The translations under genes and the position numbers were made by a program. The notes under the pieces were generated by a model. The model had not been told where the DNA came from and did no database searches. It saw only the letters and a program-made list of their open reading frames with translations. From Linum tenue (lineage: Eukaryota > Streptophyta > Magnoliopsida > Malpighiales > Linaceae): a DNA stretch of 64,000 nt. Numbering within the stretch: position 1 is the first letter of the stretch; every line of letters begins with the position of its first letter. The stretch is taken from positions 22,569,007 through 22,633,006 of the forward strand of contig CAMGYJ010000011.1 in the NCBI GenBank assembly GCA_946122785.1, written 5' to 3'. Shown in pieces: positions 11,366 through 22,432 of the stretch.

Positions 11366-12686
11366 GAGAGTCTTTGGTATTTAGAATGAAACATTTGGTT
11401 CCAAAGGGATGGAAGTAAGATAATTTTGGAGTTTTTCCTTTTAAAATTTCATGAGTTTTGTTAATTGTCTTACGAATGGTGGTCCTATTTAAAACATAAC
11501 ATGCAGTGTTTACAGCTTCTCCCCAAAGAAACTTAGGACAGTCAAACTCTAAGAGCATGGTTCTAGCAGTTTCAATGATAGAGTGATTTTTTCTTTCCAC
11601 AACACCATTTTGTTGTGGAGTTCTTGGTGCAGAAAAGGTGTGAAGAATGCCAAGATGATCACAGAAGTTTCCAAATTCATCATTAATGAACTCACCCCCG
11701 TTATCACTTCTAATACCCTTCACTCAGCAGTCATATTGATTTTTAATTAGAGCAACAAAGGACCTGAATTTTGAGAAAGCTTCATCTTTTGATGACAGAA
11801 GGAATACCCAGGTGAACCTGGAGTAGTCATCAACTATTACCAGGACATATGATTTTCCACCTAGGCTAAGTACATTTGTGGGTCCAAATAGGTCCATGTG
11901 CAGCAATTCAAAGGTGGCAGAGGTGGTGATGTCTTGTTTACTTTTAATAGATTTCTTACAGTGTTTACCTAAAATGCAAGCTTCACAAGAGAAATTTTCA
12001 GAAGTTTTAATTAAAGGTAGGCCTCTGACCAGGTTGAGTTTGGATAACTTAGCTAGTTTGGAAATACTCAAATGTCCTAAATTTCTATGCCAATTTGTTG
12101 CAGTTTCTGATAGGGAACTTAGACAAATATCCTCTGAGAGATCTAAAGTAGATAAGTCAATGGTATACACATTATTGGTTTTCTTTCCCTTAAAGATAAC
12201 AGTGTTGTCAGAAATTCTTTCAATAATGCAGCAAATTGGATCAAATGTAACTCGATAAGTAGATCCACAAATCTGACTAATAGATAACAGATTGTGTTTT
12301 AACCCATCAACATAGGGAACATCTTCCATAATAAGGGAAGAATTGCTACTTACTGTACCTTTACCAAAAACTGAAGCACTATTATTATTACCATAAAAGA
12401 CTTTACCTCCCCTTTTTGGATTTAGATAAGTAAAGAGATCTTTATTACCACTCATGTGATGTGAGCATCCGGAATCTAAGTGCCAGATGTTAGCATCTTT
12501 TTTGTTCTGAAAAGAGACAAGAAGTTTAATTAGAAGTTTTAACAACCCAAACAAGTTTGGGTTTAGTTTTCTTAGAGTAACAATGATAAAGATCATGTCC
12601 TGACCTTTTGCAAAAGGTACATAATAGGAAATTTCTTTGAGCAAATGAAGAATCAGGTTTGTACATAATTCTCTGGTAATAAGCAT
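11283..12686 (-). pseudogene. Copia protease and integrase
   Basis: The frame begins about 60 codons upstream of the protease site HLDSGCSHHMSG. GAG-pre-integrase follows with a HHCC-type zinc site (WHRNLGHLS ... CEACILGKHCKKS). The integrase core has the first acid in LLHMDLFGPT, the second in IRSDNGGEF, and the glutamate in PQQNGVVERKNH. An in-frame TGA after NQYDC (about 11724) separates the first acid from the rest of the core, and a frameshift near 11310 ends the frame before reverse transcriptase. All three catalytic acids are still encoded, so only a few lesions inactivate the gene. Confidence 0.88.
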
Positions 12687-13053
12687 TTTGAGTGGGGTAT
12701 GTGATCATGAATTTTCTGTTCATTATCTCATGACATTTACTAATTTCACTCTTAAGTCTTTTATTTTCAGCTGTGAGTTTTCCAACTTGATTATCCTGAG
12801 TGACTTGAGCAGCCTGCTGAACTTTAACAAGTTCCTCAAGGCTTGAGATTTCAGATTCTTTCTCATGTAATTTACTCAGGGTAAGACAGTATTTGCTTTT
12901 GAGTCTATTGCACTCATCTTGTAGATTTGAAAGAGCATAAAGAAAGAAATCTTCATTTTGAGAATCTAAGGGAGAATCAGATGAAGAATCAGACCATACC
13001 TTGTTGCTGAGATGATCATCTTCATTGATGGAATTTAGGCCCATGTATGCCAC
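12526..13053 (-). pseudogene. Copia gag, C-terminal part with coiled coil and second zinc knuckle
   Basis: Continuing from gag after a TAA at 13069, this frame has an acidic stretch, a heptad-rich helix (NLQDECNRLKSKYCLTLSKL and following, likely coiled coil) and a second Cys-His knuckle, CTFCKRSGHDLYHCY. It ends at 12526, where the next frame (protease) has been shifted by a base change. A long gag with a coiled coil supports the Sirevirus-like call. Confidence 0.78.
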
Positions 13054-13068
13054 TACTTCTGATTCATC

Positions 13069-14127
13069 TTATGAACTGTAATCACTCCACGAGGCTGTCA
13101 TGGCCTTTTCTTTCTTGTTGTTTAGCGGACAATTGGCTCTGATGTGACCTGTTTTGCCACATTTGAAGCAGATTATTGAGTCAGATTTACTGTCTTTTGA
13201 ACTGTTGGTGTCTTTAGGACTACTGTATGTTCTGTTGTAACTAAATGAATTTCTTTCATTAGTTCCACCAGATTGATGTCCAAATGATCTAGAGGGGTTA
13301 CTGAACATGTTACTAGATGATCTGGTAGTGTAGTTATTGTTTTGATTTCCTCTTTTAGAGTTTTGATCATTTTTAAACTTGATCATCCTTTGGAGTTTTT
13401 TGCTGGTTAGAGCAAGTTCATTCTCAAATTCCTCATCTAGTTTTTCTCCTTCATTTGCATATACTGAGTTGAAAGCAATCGATTTGTTTTTCTTATCATG
13501 AATAGAATTCATTTGCTTAAGAACTTCCTCATGACTCAGAAGGGACCCTATTAAGTTCTCTAGGGTTAGAACATTAAGATCCTTAGCTTCCTCAATGGCG
13601 GTTCTTTTGGCCATCCATTCTAGAGGAAGAGATCTAAGAACTTTTCTAACAAGTTCTTTGCTGGAGAAAGTTTTTCCCAGCCCTTTAAGTCGATTGACCA
13701 GGGTGGAAAACCTCTTGTCCATCTCAGAAATTGATTCACCAAATATCATATCGAAAGTTTCATATTCTTTTAGAAACAGGTCAATCCTAGTTTCTTTTAC
13801 TTCTAAAGTTCCTTCATGTGTTGTTTCAAGTATTGACCATATTTCTTTGGCTGTTTCGCATTTGTTTACTCTCTCTCCTTCATCATCAGGAATAGCCGAG
13901 AGTAAAATGTGCATAGCCCTAGAGTCTAATTGTGCACTTTTCTTTTGTTCATCAGACCAATCCTCCTCATCGTCATCTTTCATGTCAATTGGTCCGTTAC
14001 GGACAATTGCCCACAATTCACAATCGATTCCTCGGAGGTATAATCTCATTCTCTTTTTCCATACTGAATAATTACTACCAGAAAACCAGGGAGGATTAGA
14101 GCTGGTGGGAAATGAGTTTGACGACAT
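13069..14127 (-). pseudogene. Copia gag, N-terminal part (UBN2-type)
   Basis: This is the capsid-like protein of the element. The likely start is the methionine of MSSNSFPTSSNPPWFSG at 14127; the frame is open further upstream into the primer site, which is not coding. The WFSGSNYSVWKKRMRLYLRG segment, the LSAIPDDE and KEIWSILETTHEG segments and a CFKCGKTGHIRANCP zinc knuckle follow in copia order. A TAA at 13069-13071 stops the frame where related elements read on, so the product would lack the coiled coil. Confidence 0.88.
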
Positions 14128-14176
14128 AGATGGAAGAGGATCTCCTTCTCGGCAACAATGAGTTCCACGAAAAGGA

Positions 14177-14189
14177 GGCTCTGATACCA
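14177..14189 (-). other. Copia primer binding site, tRNA-iMet
   Basis: The minus strand reads TGGTATCAGAGCC two bases after the end of the 5' LTR, matching initiator methionine tRNA as in most copia elements. Confidence 0.88.
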
Positions 14190-14191
14190 AT

Positions 14192-14818
14192 TGTTATCAG
14201 ACTATGTCATCCTTCATTCAACCACACAAATCAATTCACAGGGATTGCTACGATTTAGACAGCTTGAGAAGACAAGGATTTGAATTCATTCAATCTGTTT
14301 AAAAGTAATTTAGAATTCTGACCTAGAACAAGAGATAGATCAGGAACAGTCGTAATGGATGAAGTAATTAAAACGAAGAAGAACGCAACAGGTAGCCAAG
14401 CCCAGAAGAACTAGAGTTCCTGGCTAACAGCCCCAACTCTAGTTCAACCAGACACAAGAGAGAACCCAATCCTCAAGCTCCCAAAGAACAGACCCGATCT
14501 TACTGAGCAAGGGAAACCGTTACTTATCTTCTTCCTAGATGTCTCTATAAATAGCCTCAATGTGTAGCACTCCTCTCTTTCATCTTTAAGGATGATTACC
14601 GTTGTGGAGCCTTGGAGAGAGCATCGTTCGAGATGCGAAGATTTGTCAATCGAGGTGTTCTTCAGTGTTTGATGTTTGATGATTTTGATGAGATGAGTAA
14701 AGGCGCAGTCGCTTGTTGGGGACTTGGCGAGGATAGAAGAAGAAGAGAATAGGTTAGTGGGCTCCCAGCCCAATTGGACCTGCTCGGTCTTGAAAGGTTG
14801 GCAGGCCAAGGCCCAACA
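14192..14818 (-). repeat. Copia 5' LTR
   Basis: It is 627 bp, the same length as the partner at 1712-2338, with canonical TG...CA ends on the minus strand. The CCGCC duplication follows at 14819-14823. An open frame at 14444-14848 is a shadow present in both LTRs. Confidence 0.92.
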
Positions 14819-14823
14819 CCGCC

Positions 14824-15068
14824 CACCCTCTCTCCTTCCTTTCTCCATTTAAACCCCCAGCACCACCAGGCAGGTTATATTTATGTGTAGATAAACTATT
14901 AACTAATTATGGGTTGTTAAGGGTGGGAATGACGTGAAGTAGTGGGTAATTAGAGGGTTAGTGGGGCTTGAGATAGGGTCAGTAACCAAGTGGTTACTGA
15001 CATGTCAGTAATAAATAGGGACCGTAGATCTAGGAGAGGGACCGTAGTTTTTGTCCGTTTATACATTA
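14824..15068. other. Spacer between copia and LINE, with a dispersed 41-bp block
   Basis: No gene is visible. The stretch contains the 41-base block 14924-14964, which recurs exactly at 32735-32775. It ends at the T-rich tail of the LINE. Confidence 0.6.
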
Positions 15069-15490
15069 AATTCTTTATTTCTTTTTTTTCCGGTAATTAT
15101 CGAAAATTTTATTAAGCTCCGTCTGATAAACAGGGCCCTAAAAAAACCAAGAGTTGTGCTCTACTATTCTGCTTACAAAAACAAACAGAAAACTCTCAAA
15201 CTTCCCATTCTGCATACAATAGACTACTCAAGTGGGAAATTTTCTGAACTTCCAGCCGAAAATCTGGCTTCCCCATGACAAAAAAGTTGAAGTCAGCAAT
15301 CCACTGGCCGCTGCTCTCCCTTATACATCCGAGCGCATCTCTCCTTCCACACTACACTGATACACCAGCACCAGATCGCACTCCAAATCAAACCTTTGCT
15401 GCCTTCCTTATTGCTTCTTCGGCGTATCCAGTTCTTGAGGCCATCCCAATCATTTGGCCACCAGTGAGAGCCAAAAACTGCTGCAAAGAA

Positions 15491-18400
15491 TTACAAAGCA
15501 TAAAAACAAGTGAAGAAAAGGTGATCACGGGTTTCATCCTCTGCCTTGCATAAAACACACAGAGAGTCAGATATTTTCCCCCATTGCTTAAGCTTGTCTC
15601 TTGTGGTGATCCTGTTCATTATTACTAACCAAGCAATAACTCTGTTTCTGGGGATCACATATTTGTTCCAGATTATTTTCCACCAATCCACTTTAGCTCT
15701 CTTCGGCCTGATAGACAGCCATACCTGCTGCACCAAAAAGCGTGGCATCAGCTTCCCTTCCCAAAGCACCCTACCTTCAGCATCAACAACAAACCTGTAC
15801 TGGAACCAGCTCCTAGAACTGAGCAATTTCCTCCAAATCCATGAACCTGACTGAGAGAGAGGGATGTTCCAAATAGATCTCCCTTTCAGTCTATACTGTT
15901 GTATCCACGCAACCCAGAAACTCCCACTCTTCATTAGTATTAGCCACAACAGTCTTGCCACACACGCCATATTCCAACTTCTCAAATCCTTCAAACCCAT
16001 TCCGCCCTCTCTTTTAGGTAGTGCAACCAATTCCCAAGCAACCTTCGCGCGGCTTGTGCCTTCCCCATGCCACAGAAATTCCGAACAGATCTTATGAATA
16101 TGTTCCAACACTTTCTTAGGTAGTATAAAGATGTTCATCCAGAACTACACTAAAGAGTACAACACTAATGAAATCAGTTGAAGTTTCCCTGCATAAGTAA
16201 GCTTGTTGGCCTGCCAAGAACGCATTCTACTTGTCAACTAAGACTTCACATTCCCTGGAAGTTAATCTACCCGAGAACAGTGGGAGTCCTAGATATCTCA
16301 CAGGCAACTTCCCTTCTGCAAAACCAGACCACTCAATAGCATTCTGCTTAAATAAATGCGCCTATCCTCCAAAAAACACCTCACATTTCTGAGGATTACA
16401 GATCAACCCCGATAACAAGTAGAATTCATTTAATAAATTTCTTATTTGCATCAGAGCAGCTGCTGAACCCTCGGTAAATATCAACAGGTCGTCAGCAAAA
16501 CAAAGATGTGTCAGACCTATTGATCGACACTGAGGATGGTAGGGGATCCTTTTAGAGCTGGCAGCAAAATCAAGCATGCCTGAGAGAGGTTCAATAGCAA
16601 TTGTGAAGAGGTAGGGAGAGAGAGGGTCTCCCTGCCTTACCCCTTTCATAGCTTCAAAGAAACCAAATAATGAGCCATACAAGTTAATACTGAAGTATGT
16701 AGAACCAAGACAAACCTTTATTCACTCAATAAATTCTGTAGGAAATCCCATATGCATCATCACGCAGATTAAGTACTCCCAGTTAACCGAGTCAAAAGCC
16801 TTATGAAGATCGATTTTAATAGCACAGCGAGAAGCAATTTTAGTTTTATTATAGTTCTGCACCATCTCCTGCGCCATTAGAATGTTATCCAGAATACTCC
16901 TGCCCTTGACAAAAGCATATTGATTTCAACTTATCACTTCAGGGAGTGCAATCTGAATCCTATTTGCTAATAGCTTTGCAATGATTTTATACAGCACATT
17001 AATGCAGACAATAGGCCTAAAAGCAGTCATTCTATCAGCATTAAGAGTTTTGGGGGCAAGGGTAAGTGATGCAGTATTCATACCTCGAGGCAAAGCTCTA
17101 GTTCTGAAAAATTCCTTGACTCCCTCACAAATTTCATTACCAATTAAACTCCAATGGTTCTGATAAAAGCCTGTTGTCCACCCATCCGGGCCTGGAGCTT
17201 TCAATGGATCCATAGCAAATAGTGCAACTCTAATTTCTTCATTTGACACCTCAGCACATAGCACAGCTTTACTACTATCACTAATTTGCTTCCTTATATA
17301 AGAACCAATGACTGTCGAATGTGGGATAACCTCTGTATTCACAACACTATACAATTGCTTGTAAAACCCCACTGCCTCTTCTGCAATTTCCTCCTCGTTT
17401 GTGATTTCAACTCCTGAGTTACTGATTAATCTCTTCAGTTGCTTGCGTGTCTTCCTTATCTTTACTGCCCTGTGGAAAAAGCCTGAGTTCATATCACCCA
17501 GTGTAAGCCAGTTAATACAAGATTTCTGCCTATAGAAGCTTTCTTCTGCCCTTCTTAACCTCTGCAACTCCTCAGTGAGAAGATGCATTCTTTCCAAAGT
17601 GCTTTCTGTAGGGTCTTCTAGAGCTTGAGCCTGAGCCAGCCCCAAACTGGAACTAGCCTCCTTCACTTTGTCAGAAATATTCATAAATTCCTGTCTATTT
17701 AACTTCTTGAGCTCAATCTTCAACATTTGGAATTTCCTTTTTATTCTCTGCAAGACTGGGCCATGTAGATGCTGGTTCCATACATCAGTCACTGTACTAT
17801 CATAGGAAGGGTGCTGCATCCACATCTCAAAAAATCTAAAAGGTTTTGGGAAGGATTTCCTTGGTCTACTAGGTCTCACAAGCATCCCACAGTGGTCTGA
17901 GAACGAAGGATTAAGAAATTCAGCCACACTATCTGGGAAACCATCAAGCCAATCTTCATTAACCAGAATTCTATCAAGTTTCCTCGCAATTGGGTTCCCA
18001 CTCTGCTGATTAGTCCAGGTAAAGAATGAGCCAGATGCATGATGATCAATCAGCTCCATCTCTGTGATCCCATCTCTAAACGCAATCATGCTTGGAGTAA
18101 CAGGTACCATATTAGACGCCTCAAATGGGTTGATAATGGCATTAAAATCGCCACATACCACCCATGGGAAACCTCTGACTCTCCATTTTCTTAGTCTCGA
18201 ATAGGTTGCTGCTCGCTCAGCCTCATCATTTGATGCATATACCGCTGTAAAGAAGAACTGCTCTTTAGGAGCTATTGACACTAGTGCATGGATGAAATTT
18301 GCATCTGTGCAAAGAATAGATCCCTTCACTTCCTTATCCCACGCTACCCATACTCTCCCCAGCGGATGACAATCATAATTATCCTTAATCTGGAATCCGC

Positions 18401-18551
18401 TAAACTTCTCTTTAATTTTCTCAGCCTTCTCCTTCTTTATTCTTGTCTCAAGCAAAGAAAAAACTTTAATTCTACTACTACTAAGTAAATCCAGCACAGC
18501 ACTGTGCTTGGGAGGGGCATTAAAGCCCCTCGTATTCCAAGTAAGAATCAT
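15491..18551 (-). pseudogene. LINE ORF2: endonuclease and reverse transcriptase
   Basis: The protein nicks target DNA and primes reverse transcription there. The endonuclease starts MILTWNTRG, with LLETR, VVCGDFNAI and the SDHCG motif, all catalytic positions of the APE-type fold. Reverse transcriptase follows with DPLKAPGPDGW, FRPIVCINVLYKII, QYAFVKGR, KGVRQGDPLSPYLF and the catalytic FADDLLIF. The C-terminal zf-RVT region has PRNRVIAWLVIMNRITTRDKL and CVLCKAEDETRDHLFFTC. In-frame stops occur at about 16926 (before NQYAFVKGR), at about 16723 (a tryptophan codon after EFIE has become TGA) and after VFFGG at 16362. A region around 16140-16250 also carries stops. Confidence 0.9.
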
Positions 18552-18756
18552 GAGGTTGAAGGAGATTTAACAGCTCCCTTCTGACTCCTTAGTCCGTCCC
18601 TCCGAAGGGGCGGGAACTGCAGTTTTACTTCCTTCTGAGCTAATACCTCAAACGCATTTGACTGAGACACTTCTGGCAGGGTTTTTCATACCTGTGGTAG
18701 CTTGACACCATTAATAACCTTGCTGAACTCTTATTGCGTTGGAAGGGCACTAGGAG

Positions 18757-19632
18757 TTATGGTGGGGTTGAATCCACCACCATTTGCCCCTCCTGCTCCT
18801 CCTCTCTCCTTGGTTGCTGCTCAGCTACAACAACACTAGCATTCATCTGATATGGAATCACAGCAGTAGCCACCACTTTCTTCCTCCACACTCTCTTTGT
18901 AGGACCACTTGGCTTAGCGCAATCATGCCCAAACAGACCACAAGCTTCACAACAAGGAGGCAAACGACAAAACTCCACTTTCACAAACATCCCGTCCATA
19001 TCATCTGGCTTGATACTCACTCTGTCAACGAGTTTGCTCTTAGCACTCACCTCTACACAAATCTTAGCACAATCGACCTTTATCTTCTTCGTAGTTGGTT
19101 GGTCCATCCACAGAGGTTTCCCAATACCACTAGCAACTCGACCTAGTCCCTCCTTTGAAGAGAGCTCTGCAGGGAGCCCCGAAAGCTGAACCCATATAGG
19201 AATTGCCGAATTATCAATCTCCAGCGCCCGAATCCCCGGAACCCAGTGACGCAAGCACAACAGATTATTGCGATAGTGCCATGGACCTCCCTCGAAAACC
19301 CATTGACAACCCACATCAGACGGGAATTTGAACAAAATAAGACGATCCTCAAGCCACGATACACACACTTCACTTTCTCTACCCCATAACCAGTTCGCCC
19401 AGAATCTAATCGTCACTAGCGATGGCAGAGCACCCTGGAATTGTCCAACTAAACTATGTTCCCACTGACGAGCGCCCTCTTCCATCACCGCCTTTGGAAT
19501 TCTAATCGACCCATTTACCATTTCCGGCTCATAGAACTCCAGTTTTGAATCCTCAGAGACACCAAACAGCGAAGCCCACGATCGGCCGCCACCAACGGCG
19601 CCGGATGAGGCCCCGTCAGCGACGTCCGTCAT
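18757..19632 (-). CDS. LINE ORF1: DUF4283 and CCHC zinc knuckle protein
   Basis: This 291-residue frame is intact. Residues about 60-165 form the DUF4283 region (SLVGQFQGALPSLVTIRFWA ... GGPWHYRNNLLCLRHWVPG), followed by the IWVQLSGLPAELSSKEGLGR segment. A zinc knuckle of the zf-CCHC_4 type (CCEACGLFGHDCAK) is near residue 230. Plant L1 ORF1 proteins with this layout bind the element RNA. The first ATG, MTDVADG, lies about 40 bases inside the apparent 5' end. It is separated from ORF2 by about 200 bases. Confidence 0.85.
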   Translation of the reverse strand: MTDVADGASSGAVGGGRSWASLFGVSEDSKLEFYEPEMVNGSIRIPKAVMEEGARQWEHSLVGQFQGALPSLVTIRFWANWLWGRESEVCVSWLEDRLILFKFPSDVGCQWVFEGGPWHYRNNLLCLRHWVPGIRALEIDNSAIPIWVQLSGLPAELSSKEGLGRVASGIGKPLWMDQPTTKKIKVDCAKICVEVSAKSKLVDRVSIKPDDMDGMFVKVEFCRLPPCCEACGLFGHDCAKPSGPTKRVWRKKVVATAVIPYQMNASVVVAEQQPRREEEQEGQMVVDSTPP

Positions 19633-19689
19633 CGCGAACCCTAGCCCGAGTTTGGGAGAGAATCCGATAACGTTTTTTTTTTTTAAGTA

Positions 19690-20126
19690 GAAAAAAGCGT
19701 TTTCTATCTTCTTTCTTTTATTTTATTTCTTATTTAATGGATGCATTTTCAAAGAAGGAAAGAGAAATCATCACTTCTCTGCAACTCTCATTTATCTTTC
19801 TCTTCCTTCTCTCTTCCTTTTTCTCTCCCAATCTCTTTTCCTGATCCTTTTTCTTTCTCTCTTCATTTTTCTCTCTCAATCTCCTTTCTAGATCTAGATT
19901 TGCTCCCTTCTCTTCTTCTTCATTTTTTCTCTCCAGGACGAATAAAAATTGTAGTCACTCTCTTTCATTGCATTTCTTCTCTTCATCAACTCGTTGGCCT
20001 CAATTCCGATCTTTCTCATTTTTTCGGCATTTTGGTGTTCTTGATTGCGGAAGAGGAAATGAGAGGCGACAAAAGACGATTTTTTTTCTCCCTCCTTCTG
20101 TTTTTTTTCCTTTTAGATAATATATA
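19690..20126. other. Pyrimidine-rich DNA, no gene recognised
   Basis: The plus strand is strongly C/T-rich (runs of TCTCTTTC) and resembles the 5' leader of a plant gene, but no open frame with a domain follows before the MULE begins. The frame at 19741-20130 is low-complexity and not credible. Confidence 0.4.
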
Positions 20127-20135
20127 TTGATATTA

Positions 20136-20230
20136 GGGCTAATACCATTGGGAAACCCGTACTATTAACTTTGTGCCATTTATGTCCTAAAGTATTTGAT
20201 ATGACAATTGTGTCCCAACGTTTGGTAGTT
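20136..20230 (+). repeat. MULE left terminal inverted repeat
   Basis: About 95 bases match the reverse complement of 31594-31688 with few differences, through ...ACAATTGTGTCCCAA. As in MuDR, the terminus probably carries the promoter of the adjacent plus-strand gene; that role is inferred. Confidence 0.88.
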
Positions 20231-20770
20231 TTGTGTCATTTGTATCCTGACAGTTTCGTTGACCGTTAAAAGTAACGGTTGACCAGACAGACGGCCATTA
20301 GGTCAGCTTCCGAAGCTTGCGTGGCACACTCATGTTGGCCACGTAGACGACACATAGGCAAACACGTCAGATTAGTAATTTTTTTTACCATTCTGATTTA
20401 AAATAAAAAAATTCTTATTTAAAATAAAAAACCCCTACTTTTTAACCCTCTTCATCTTCTTTGTAGCTCCTCCTCTATTTTCAAACTTCTTCTTTGCGAG
20501 AGTTGGGTCGTCGCGAGCAGAGGGCAGAGGAGAGACTGCGATAGCTCCCTCGCGTCGGAGTGGCGACGACGTTGGGTTTCAGTAACGCGGAGCGGTGCCG
20601 GTTCGTGGTGACTTTGGTATTCATTGCGGCGAGGATAGTGGTGCGACGGCGTGCTTCGGAAAAAGATTGTCGAGGAAACCAAGTGAGTATATATGTTGGG
20701 TTTTTTTAGGGTTTGATGTACTTGGTTCTCATTCTCCATAATGAATGGGTTTTGTGGCAGCAATTGAAAC

Positions 20771-21345
20771 CTGTCGGGAAGGAGATTCGGCCAAAGCACT
20801 TGTGACTCTTATTCTTCCAACTCTCGAATCGTGAAGTGTGGGCATAATATACAAGCAAAGTCTTATGTTTCAGGGACAGAACTCAATCCGGGGAGGGGAT
20901 TCTACTGTTGCCCATATTGGAAGGTAATTTATGCATTATTTGTTTAGTTGGGGGATTTATTCGCAAACAACAGCTCACTTCATCTTGATTTATTTGTCAG
21001 GAGCCTTCAAAAAATTGTCTATTCTGGCGTTGGGTGGATCAGCGTAATGATGAAGAGGAAACACCTAGCTCCAATGTGATTGTGGCAGATGATGAAGACA
21101 TTAGGACGAAGTATGCTTCGATGGAGATTCATGTTACGAGCTTGAAGGAGAGCTTGAAACTTGCTGAAGAGAAAGCTGAGCGAAGGAAGCAAGCTAAAAA
21201 ATGTTTGTTTGATGATTTAGTTAGCATTAGGGAGGAAAACATTAGGCTGGTAGGGGAACTGAAGTTGGCCAATGCTCGATTCTTGTTTGTTTTGTTCCTT
21301 TTCGTAGGACTGCTTGTAGGCATTGCCATTGCAGGACTGAAATGA
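20771..21345 (+). CDS. GRF zinc-finger, coiled-coil, C-terminal membrane anchor protein (MULE second gene)
   Basis: Two exons join: 20771-20923 and 21001-21345, with a 77-base GT-AG intron in phase 0, giving about 165 residues. Exon 1 and the start of exon 2 encode KCGHNIQAKSYVSGTELNPG, GRGFYCCPYW and NCLFWRWVDQ, a GRF-type zinc finger (GRxF, conserved Cys/His, FxWxD-like end). The middle (residues about 70-135) is charged and heptad-rich, with SMEIHVTSLKESLKLAEEKA, a likely coiled coil. The C-terminus FLFVLFLFVGLLVGIAIAG is one transmembrane helix. The frame has no ATG upstream: the codon where a start would fit (before SGRRFGQ) reads CTG at 20771, so the start may be mutated or lie in an unseen exon. 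GRF fingers bind nucleic acid in other proteins; the role here is unknown. It converges with the transposase gene, with 415 bases between stops. Confidence 0.7.
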
Positions 21346-22329
21346 AGTCTGCAAATGAACATCTATTCTGTAACTTATGGCTCGAGTTTATTTACGATGT
21401 TAGCAAACAATCATGTTTCTGTATGTTATTGAATCTGATGTTGAGGAATTCCCTTGTATGACAGTAAGTAAACAACGATAGCGTCATCTTATAAACATAC
21501 CATTCAAACATCCTGAAATTGTTCGACAGAAGATGATCAATATCATAGTCTGAACCATACACATACATAATTGTGTCGGTCAGTTACAAAGGCTGCCATT
21601 GTCTAGTTTTCCAAAATTAATCCAATATTTGGGAATCTTACATGATTTCCTCCATATATAAGGCAACCTATTTGCCCAAAATAAACATGATATCCATAAT
21701 ATCCCTAATCTACTACGTTAACCCTACATCCCCTAATACCACCCATTTACAACCACTTTCCTACTGCTGCTGGCTCGGCTGTGTCGGTGGTGGCTGTGAT
21801 CCTCCTTCAGCAATCACCGTAGGCGTTGACGCGGTACCAAGGTTGCCGTATGGCCTGCCACTTCTCAACACCCTTCCTGGTCTATCTGGACCATTTAGTA
21901 TCACATATGTGTATCCTAAATCAGTGTGCAACACACCAATTCCTTGGTTGGCCTGCAAATAATTGAAATGAGTTACTATACCGCTAACATTGTTAAGTTG
22001 TCGAGTACAATGAAACGTAGAACTTACCATCCTAACTTCTCTATCTTGAGCATGTCTACTAGTGACAGCACGATTGATGTGTGCTTCCTACCATGAACAA
22101 AGAAAAGAGCATTCAACGACCACTTTATAAGTTCATTTACGTGTTATCTAACATTCCATTCTATCATGAAAGCCAATTTGCGATGGTCCTCTTACCTGAA
22201 TTCCGCCAACTAGAGGGCATGTTCTGGCATTGTGGTCAGCGTTCTTACACTTTGAACATAACCCTGGTCTCCTTTTCACTGCCGAGGGTTGACCTTCCTC
22301 ATTTGCAGCAGCCCCTCCATCCCTCTCCT

Positions 22330-22432
22330 GCCTTCTTTGATCAGACCTTCCCCTTCCACCAGTAGCAGCCCCTCCATCCCTCTCCTGCCTCCTTTGATCA
22401 GACCTTCCCCTTCCACCAGTAGCACCCCTTGG
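22330..22432 (-). repeat. Tandem 63-bp coding repeat in transposase exon 3
   Basis: Two adjacent copies encode GGRGRSDQRRQERDGGAA, an Arg/Gly-rich segment just before the second zinc knuckle. The copies are nearly identical, so the duplication is recent relative to the element. The role is unknown; RG-rich segments often bind nucleic acid. Confidence 0.85.

Larger units (their letters stand above)
1712..14818 (-). mobile_element. Ty1/copia retrotransposon, Sirevirus-like, nested and mutated
   Basis: A complete element is bounded by two 627-bp LTRs (1712-2338 and 14192-14818) and a perfect 5-bp target duplication, CCGCC (1707-1711 and 14819-14823). It reads on the minus strand: 5' LTR, Met-tRNA primer site, gag in two parts, protease, integrase, reverse transcriptase, RNase H, an extra downstream ORF, polypurine tract, 3' LTR. 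This copia order plus a long gag with a coiled coil and an extra ORF after pol is what Sireviruses show. By eye the LTRs differ at about 20 or more positions (3-4%), so the copy is not recent. Stops and frameshifts break gag, pol and the extra ORF. A gypsy block (3494-9318) sits inside the 3' region. Confidence 0.93.
15069..19671 (-). mobile_element. L1-type LINE, near full length, inactivated
   Basis: On the minus strand ORF1 (19632-18757) precedes ORF2 (18551-15491). ORF2 runs endonuclease, reverse transcriptase, zf-RVT, and the element ends in an A-rich tail seen as T-rich DNA at about 15069-15085. At the 5' side an A/T tract lies at 19670-19685. A possible A-rich target duplication (AAGAAATAAA-like) exists on both sides but is too low in complexity to trust. 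ORF2 carries several stops. Confidence 0.88.

Noticed and set aside
15051..16097. Plus-strand frames 15051-16097
   Set aside because: They are antisense to the LINE zf-RVT region, which is supported on the minus strand.
19670..20126. Possible exact LINE target duplication (AAGAAATAAA-like)
   Set aside because: Both flanks are A/T-rich and low in complexity, so the match is not reliable.
19741..20130. 129-codon Ser/Phe/Leu-rich frame
   Set aside because: It is a translation of pyrimidine-rich low-complexity DNA with no domain.
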